A DNA stretch of 64,000 bases, from contig NZ_JAILYJ010000002.1 of assembly GCF_019793465.1 (NCBI RefSeq), positions 372,001-436,000 of the forward strand, in the 5' to 3' direction. The notes under the pieces were generated by a model. That model saw only the letters and a list, made by a program, of their open reading frames with translations, ran no database searches and had not been told where the DNA came from. This DNA is from Rhizobium croatiense. GTDB lineage: Bacteria; Pseudomonadota; Alphaproteobacteria; Rhizobiales; Rhizobiaceae. Positions within the stretch are counted from its first letter, which is position 1. The number at the start of each line of letters is the position of its first letter. Of this stretch, positions 59,395 through 64,000 are shown in pieces. The translations under genes and the position numbers were made by a program.

Positions 59395-60327
59395 TTAGAC
59401 ATCGGTGCGCCGGCTCCACCGCAGCGGCAGGGCATCCGGGTGAAGCACAATGTTTTCGGGCGTGAAACGCCACAGCCTTTCCGCCTTGGGAAAGGCGGAG
59501 ATCTCTGGCGAATCGAGCAGCACCTCGACTTTGCCGGTCATCTGCAGCATGTCGCCGGTTTCGAAATCGATGAAGACCAGCCCGGCCTTCGGATTAACCA
59601 GGAAATTGCCGAGCGTGTTGAAGAAACGATTGCCGGCAAAGTCGGGGACGGTCAGCGCGCCGTCGGCGCCGAGATGCACGAAGCCGGCATAGCCGCCGCG
59701 ATGGGAGACGTCGACCTGGCGCTCGCGATTCTCCCGGTCGACATAGGAGGCGACAAAAAACGTATCGGCGCTCTCGACCATATGCCGCGCGCGCTCGTCG
59801 AGCTCATGGAAACGCAGCGACGGCAGCGTGGTCGGCAGAGCGGGATCGCGGACGAAGGCGGCGGCGCGCGGCTGGATATATTGCGGGCAATTGCCGAAGC
59901 TCTGGTGGACGCGCAGGCGGAAGGCGCCGGCATCCGTCCTGCGGATGACGCCGTTGAGCCGGTTGCGCCGCCGGGTCTCGAGCTGAATGCCGAGCATGGC
60001 GACGGCGGCGCCATCCTCCATGCCGGCATCGGCGGGATCGGCCGGCTCGCGCGGCAGGCGGACCTCGAGCGTCTCAGGGTCCGGCGAGGACATGAAACCC
60101 GGCTGCGCGGCCCGCACCGTCGCCCAGACGTCGCCCTTCGCATCGACCGTGCCGAGCACGACGAAAGGCAACATCGGAAAGAAGGCGCGGTGCTGCTCGG
60201 GCATCGCCTTGCGGACGAAATTCCGCCCCGGCCCGTCCATGCGTTCGACGACGCCGAGGCTGCGCTGCATTGCGAGTTCACCCTGATGCCAGGGCGATGC
60301 CGCATCTTCTCCTGACTGCTCCAGCAT
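59395..60327 (-). CDS. Pyridoxamine 5'-phosphate oxidase-like FMN-binding protein
   Basis: The 310-residue protein has a first PNPOx-like barrel (FFPMLPFVVLGTVDAKGDVW near residue 50) and a second one (FFVASYVDRENRERQVDVSH near 190 and GLVFIDFETGDMLQMTGKVE near 255). Such two-lobed members bind FMN and often use it with an unknown partner; a fused ferredoxin domain seen in some relatives is absent. AAGGAGG lies before two consecutive ATGs; the second (60327) has the better spacing. It stands alone between the operator region and a GST gene on the same strand. Confidence 0.78.
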   Translation of the reverse strand: MLEQSGEDAASPWHQGELAMQRSLGVVERMDGPGRNFVRKAMPEQHRAFFPMLPFVVLGTVDAKGDVWATVRAAQPGFMSSPDPETLEVRLPREPADPADAGMEDGAAVAMLGIQLETRRRNRLNGVIRRTDAGAFRLRVHQSFGNCPQYIQPRAAAFVRDPALPTTLPSLRFHELDERARHMVESADTFFVASYVDRENRERQVDVSHRGGYAGFVHLGADGALTVPDFAGNRFFNTLGNFLVNPKAGLVFIDFETGDMLQMTGKVEVLLDSPEISAFPKAERLWRFTPENIVLHPDALPLRWSRRTDV

Positions 60328-60370
60328 CATGGCCTCCTTTCAGGCGCGATTTTCGACCGGGGACGGATCT

Positions 60371-60982
60371 TTATGCGGCCAGGCCGATCTTCGTCCTGCG
60401 GAAGCCGACGAAGCCCGACAGCGCCTCGATGCGGGAAAGCCAGGCGCGCACGGTCTGATAGGGCGCGGTGTCGACATTGCCCTCGGGCGCATTGGCGATG
60501 TAGCTGTAAAGCGCGATATCGGCGATCGTCGGATTGTCGCCGAGCAGGAAGGCGCGGCCGGAGAGCTCCGCCTCGACCAGCGTGAGGATGCGGTGCGCCC
60601 GGGCAATCACCTCGTCGGCATGAAAATTGGCGCCGAAGACAGTGACGAGACGGGCGGCGCAAGGCCCGTAGGCGATCTCGCCCGCAGCGACCGAGAGCCA
60701 TTTCTGGATCCGCGCCGCCGCCAACATGTCTTCCGGCAGCCAGTCGGTGCGGCCAAATTTGCGTGCGAGATAGACGAGGATGGCGGCGGAATCGGAAATG
60801 ACCGCTCCATCGTCGTCGAGCACCGGCACCTGGCCATAGGCATTGAGCTTCAGGAACTCAGGAGCCTTGTGAGCGCCGGCAGCCATGTCGACCTCGACCA
60901 GTTCGTAAGGCACGCCGAGCAGTGACAGGAACAGGTGAACCCGGTGCGAATGGCCGGACAGCGGATGATAGTAGAGTTTCAT
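60371..60982 (-). CDS. Glutathione S-transferase family protein
   Basis: The 203-residue protein has an N-terminal thioredoxin-like domain ([20 protein letters not shown], with [20 protein letters not shown] as the glutathione-binding cis-proline and Asp-Ser region) and an all-helical C-terminal domain (about 88-200). It probably conjugates or reduces a small compound with glutathione. GAGGAG precedes the ATG. It lies divergent to a LysR regulator (start 61134) across 151 bases, suggesting that this regulator controls it. Confidence 0.88.
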   Translation of the reverse strand: MKLYYHPLSGHSHRVHLFLSLLGVPYELVEVDMAAGAHKAPEFLKLNAYGQVPVLDDDGAVISDSAAILVYLARKFGRTDWLPEDMLAAARIQKWLSVAAGEIAYGPCAARLVTVFGANFHADEVIARAHRILTLVEAELSGRAFLLGDNPTIADIALYSYIANAPEGNVDTAPYQTVRAWLSRIEALSGFVGFRRTKIGLAA

Positions 60983-61133
60983 GACGGCTCCTCTGAGGTC
61001 TGATGGGGAACAAGGTCTCGGCCTTGCCGGCGATGGCCGCTTCGAACCATCTGCAGGGGAATTTACTGCCTTCCAATGAACTGCAGTAGGATGCTAATCT
61101 GGAAGGTATGTTCTCAATTGATGGAAGGATAAA

Positions 61134-62027
61134 ATGGACCGCCTCGACGCCATGAGCGTGCTTCTTGCCGTCGTCGAGCAAGGCAGCCTGTCGGCCGCTT
61201 CGCGGCATCTGCGTTCACCGCTGGCGACGGTCAGCCGCAAGGTCTCCGAGCTCGAGGCGCATCTTCACGCCAAGCTGCTGCAAAGAAGCAATCGGAAGAT
61301 CACATTGACCGAGGCCGGACGCTCCTATGTCGAGGCGGCGCGGGAAATTCTCGACCGGGTGGAAGAGGCGGAACGGACGGCCGCCGGCGAATACAGCGCG
61401 CCGAAGGGCGAGCTGACGATGACCGCGCCGATCGTCTTCGGGCGGCTGCATGTCCTGCCTGTCGTGATGGACTTCCTCAAGGCCTATCCCGACATCAATC
61501 TGCGGCTGATGCTCGGCGACCGGCTGTCGAACCTCGTCGAGGATCATATCGACCTGGCGCTGAGGATCGGCACCCTGGCCGACAGCAACCTGATGGCCAC
61601 GCGGCTCGGCGCGATCCGCCGCACCGTCTATGCCAGCCCGGATTATCTGGCGAGGAACGCCCCACCCCGGCAGCCGGGTGATCTTTCCGCGCATGACTGC
61701 ATCACCTTCGAGAACATGGCCTCGATACGGAGCTGGACCTTCACGGAGGGGAAGCGCGATCTCGCGGTGCCGATCCGCTCACGGCTTGCGGTCAACACCG
61801 CCGAGGCCGCCGTCGATGCGGCCGTTGCCGGTCTCGGCATCACCCGCGTACTCTCCTATCAGGCGGCCCGCGCCGCAGCGGCGGGCCTGCTGGTGCCGCT
61901 GCTCCAAGATTTCGAACCGCCGCCGGCCCCGGTGCAGCTCGTCTATCCCTCGCAGGGACTGGTGCCGCTGAAACTGCGGGCGCTCATCGATTTCGCGACG
62001 CCGCGCCTGCGCGCGACGTTGAAATAG
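61134..62027 (+). CDS. LysR-family transcriptional regulator
   Basis: The 297-residue protein has the N-terminal HTH (AMSVLLAVVEQGSLSAASRH and TVSRKVSELEAHLHAKLLQR) and a periplasmic-binding-like effector domain (about 90-295). It likely controls the divergent GST gene in response to a small molecule. AAGGA lies upstream of the ATG. Its 3' end is only 3 bases from the convergent DUF983 gene. Confidence 0.9.
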   Translation: MDRLDAMSVLLAVVEQGSLSAASRHLRSPLATVSRKVSELEAHLHAKLLQRSNRKITLTEAGRSYVEAAREILDRVEEAERTAAGEYSAPKGELTMTAPIVFGRLHVLPVVMDFLKAYPDINLRLMLGDRLSNLVEDHIDLALRIGTLADSNLMATRLGAIRRTVYASPDYLARNAPPRQPGDLSAHDCITFENMASIRSWTFTEGKRDLAVPIRSRLAVNTAEAAVDAAVAGLGITRVLSYQAARAAAAGLLVPLLQDFEPPPAPVQLVYPSQGLVPLKLRALIDFATPRLRATLK

Positions 62028-62030
62028 GCT

Positions 62031-62399
62031 TTAGGCGAGCCTGCCCTCTTCCGCCTTGTAGAAATATTGGCTGGCGACCAGCCAGCCCTTCAGCGGCCTC
62101 AGCGGCGGAATGCAGGTGGCGAGCATGAAGGGGCCGGTGACCAGAAGCTGCACCCAGATCGGCGCCGAGAACGCCACCTCCAGCCAGACGCCGAGCAGCA
62201 CGCTCGGGATGCAGGCGAAGCAGATGACGAAAAAGGCCGGGCCGTCGGCCGGATCGGCGAAGGCATAGTCGAGGCCGCAAACCTCGCATTGCGGCTGCAG
62301 CGTCAGGAATCCCTTGAACATATGGCCCTGGCCGCAACGCGGGCAGCGTCCCCTGACGCCGGTCTGCATCGGGGGAAGTGGGGGATAGTCGGTATCCAT
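62031..62399 (-). CDS. DUF983-family membrane protein
   Basis: The 122-residue protein has two Cys pairs near the start (CPRCGQG and CEVCGLD, residues about 18-45), like a small zinc ribbon, and two membrane helices (about 52-72 and 77-97). DUF983 proteins occur widely in alphaproteobacteria, sometimes near cytochrome oxidase genes; function is unknown. ATG 62399 is chosen because GAGG lies upstream and the family starts with a short Pro-rich head before the first Cys pair. Confidence 0.82.
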   Translation of the reverse strand: MDTDYPPLPPMQTGVRGRCPRCGQGHMFKGFLTLQPQCEVCGLDYAFADPADGPAFFVICFACIPSVLLGVWLEVAFSAPIWVQLLVTGPFMLATCIPPLRPLKGWLVASQYFYKAEEGRLA

Positions 62400-62609
62400 G
62401 ATAACCTCGTCTTCTCTGGCACGCGGCTCGATACCAATCAATGCCATACAGATGTATGCATTCAATATAAATACATTACGCATCAATCACCAGTCAACTT
62501 GCCAGAATGCCGCAGATCCCCGTCGGCTGCCGACCGGGCAACGCAGACATCACATCATCGAGGGGACGAGACCCGCAGCGGCCTGAGGGCAAGTTGAAAG
62601 CTGCCGGGT

Positions 62610-64000
62610 TTAGAAGAACGACGACGCCATCTCCGGCGGGCCTTCCAGCGCATGGGCCATGAATTCCAGCGCGCCGTGCAGTCTCTCCCGGGTGATCGGA
62701 CCGCCGAGACAGACCCGCACCGCTTCCGGGGCGGCGCCCTCGACCGTGAAGGCATCACTTCCCACGACGCCAATGCCGGAGGAACGCATATGGCTGCCGA
62801 AGGTGGAACGGGTCCAGCCATTGGCGAGCGGCAGCCAGATGTTGAAGCTGATCGGATCGGCGCGGTAGCTGCCGGCCGGCAGGATGGCGGCGACCATCTG
62901 CTGGCGGGCGGCGGCCTCGGTGCGGACGAAGCGCAGGATCGCATCGGCCGTGCCGTCCTCGATCCAGCGGGTGGCGAGCGCCATGGTCAAAGGCGAAGCC
63001 ATGACGTTGTTGGCGCGCATGGCGCTGACGAAAGGCCATACGGCTTTGCTGTCGGGCGCCACGACATAGGCAAGGCGCAGGCCCGCGCCGAGGCATTTCG
63101 CCAGGCCGCCAATATGCCAGGTCAGATCCGGCGCCATTGCCGCCAGCGGCGCCGGACCTTGCTGTGGAATGAAGCCATAGGCATCGTCCTCGACGATCGG
63201 CAGCTGATATTTGCGGGCGACGGCCGCGATTTCTTCACGGCGGCCGGTTGAAATCGTCAGCGTCATCGGGTTCTGCAGCGTCGGATTGAGATAGAGCGCC
63301 TTCGGCTTCAACCGCTCGCAGGCGCTGGCAAGGGCCTCCGGCAGGACACCGTCCTCGTCCATCGGCAGGCCGGCGAGATTGAGCCGCAACTGGGCGGCGA
63401 TCGAGCGCATGCCGGGATAGGTGATGATTTCCGACAGCACGGTCTCGCCCGGCTTTGCCAGCAGGCCGAAGATCGCCAACAGGGCCGGATGGGCGCCCGG
63501 CGTGACGAAGATCCGCTCCTGCGACGGCGTGAGCCCGCGGCGGCCGAGCCAGGCGGCGGCGGCGTCCTTATCCATGCCGGAGCCGCCGAAGCCCTGGTAA
63601 CGCAGAAGCGGAACGAGACTGGCGGCCACCGCCGACATGCCCTCGCGCATGCCGGCGATCAGTTCCGGATCATCCGGTTCCGGCGGCATGTTCATCGAGA
63701 AATCGACGATCGATGCGCGGCGCGGATCAGGTACGGCGTCAGGCGCGAAGTCCTGCCGCGCCTTGCCCGCGCGGCCGGTGACGAAGGTGCCCCGGCCTAC
63801 ATGCGACTCGACAAGCCCGCGCTTCTGCGCCTCGACATAACCTCTGGCCACGGTGGTGAAATCAACATTCAGCCGCTTGGCGAGGTCGCGCTGCGGCGGC
63901 AGCCGGTCTCCAACCGCCAGATGGCCGCTGCGCAGATCCATTTCGATCAGATCGGCAATCGCCATGTAACGCGGGCTGCTGCTGCGGCTGAGATCGGGAT
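62610..64000 (-). CDS. MocR-type GntR/aminotransferase regulator (5' end beyond window)
   Basis: The protein is cut by the window end: codons upstream of ATG 63965 remain open (PDLSRSSSPRY) and fit the normal N-terminus. A GntR winged helix (about 10-75 of the visible part, GDRLPPQRDLAKRLNVDFTT) is joined to a fold-type I aminotransferase-like domain with PIVEDDAYGFI and the PLP lysine position in HIGGLAKCLGAG. MocR regulators such as PdxR sense PLP or amino compounds. The target is not visible because the divergent neighbour lies outside the window. Confidence 0.87.
   Translation of the reverse strand, partial: PDLSRSSSPRYMAIADLIEMDLRSGHLAVGDRLPPQRDLAKRLNVDFTTVARGYVEAQKRGLVESHVGRGTFVTGRAGKARQDFAPDAVPDPRRASIVDFSMNMPPEPDDPELIAGMREGMSAVAASLVPLLRYQGFGGSGMDKDAAAAWLGRRGLTPSQERIFVTPGAHPALLAIFGLLAKPGETVLSEIITYPGMRSIAAQLRLNLAGLPMDEDGVLPEALASACERLKPKALYLNPTLQNPMTLTISTGRREEIAAVARKYQLPIVEDDAYGFIPQQGPAPLAAMAPDLTWHIGGLAKCLGAGLRLAYVVAPDSKAVWPFVSAMRANNVMASPLTMALATRWIEDGTADAILRFVRTEAAARQQMVAAILPAGSYRADPISFNIWLPLANGWTRSTFGSHMRSSGIGVVGSDAFTVEGAAPEAVRVCLGGPITRERLHGALEFMAHALEGPPEMASSFF

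Noticed and set aside
1..64000. CRISPR arrays, tRNA or rRNA genes, insertion sequences
   Set aside because: No regularly spaced direct repeats, no cloverleaf-like tRNA sequences and no transposase-like proteins were seen on reading both strands, although a dedicated tRNA scan was not possible.

Overview
The window looks like a chromosomal segment of a fast-growing rhizobium (Rhizobium etli/leguminosarum type). The grounds are the high GC content, the gene families present (RgtE/RgtABC-type galacturonosyltransferases, PleC, FeuNPQ, the cycHJKL order of cytochrome c maturation genes followed by degP) and several intergenic palindromes of the kind scattered through Rhizobium genomes. No tRNA, rRNA, CRISPR array, prophage or insertion sequence was seen. 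Species and gene-order statements come from memory, not from a search.

Left part (1-10.2 kb): the 3' end of amn, then an ECF sigma locus with three tandem DGPF/YCII proteins and an ECF42-type sigma factor. A divergent 71-residue membrane protein shares the promoter region, and both sides carry the same -35/-10 words with the same spacing. Next is an envelope glycosylation locus: a flippase-like membrane protein facing three ArnT/RgtA-like glycosyltransferases and one ArnC/RgtE-like prenyl-phosphate sugar transferase. The leader of the rgtE-like gene is partly duplicated in front of the first ArnT-like gene, which suggests that a second rgtE copy was lost.

Middle part (10.2-35.5 kb): a remnant of a class III aminotransferase beside the intact gene, with a divergent glutamine-synthetase-like enzyme (probably putrescine or amine catabolism). 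Then a lipid kinase, an MFS exporter, an HxlR regulator facing a quinone-reductase-like dehydrogenase, MgtE with a structured leader, an Lrp/AsnC regulator facing an EamA transporter, an L,D-transpeptidase, ETF-ubiquinone oxidoreductase, an SDR, an APH-like protein, an RND efflux pair, a YegD-type Hsp70, a two-cysteine uracil-DNA glycosylase, small ORFs, an unknown protein with possible winged-helix segments, and a second EamA transporter.

Right-centre (35.5-55.2 kb): a conserved core block of pepN, pleC, glnE, a two-component pair, degP, the ccmI-ccmE-ccmF-ccmH (cycHJKL) cytochrome c maturation operon, a small lipoprotein and feuN-feuP-feuQ. A large palindromic repeat sits between ccmF and ccmH and leaves an open frame through to ccmH.

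Right end (55.2-64 kb): accessory metabolic and regulatory genes. These are an MFS permease, a Dabb-domain protein, an orphan GH19/endolysin-like protein, a 44-residue protein, a TetR regulator downstream of a DUF1348 protein with a clear operator, a PNPOx-like protein, a glutathione S-transferase facing a LysR regulator, a DUF983 protein and a truncated MocR-type regulator at the window edge.
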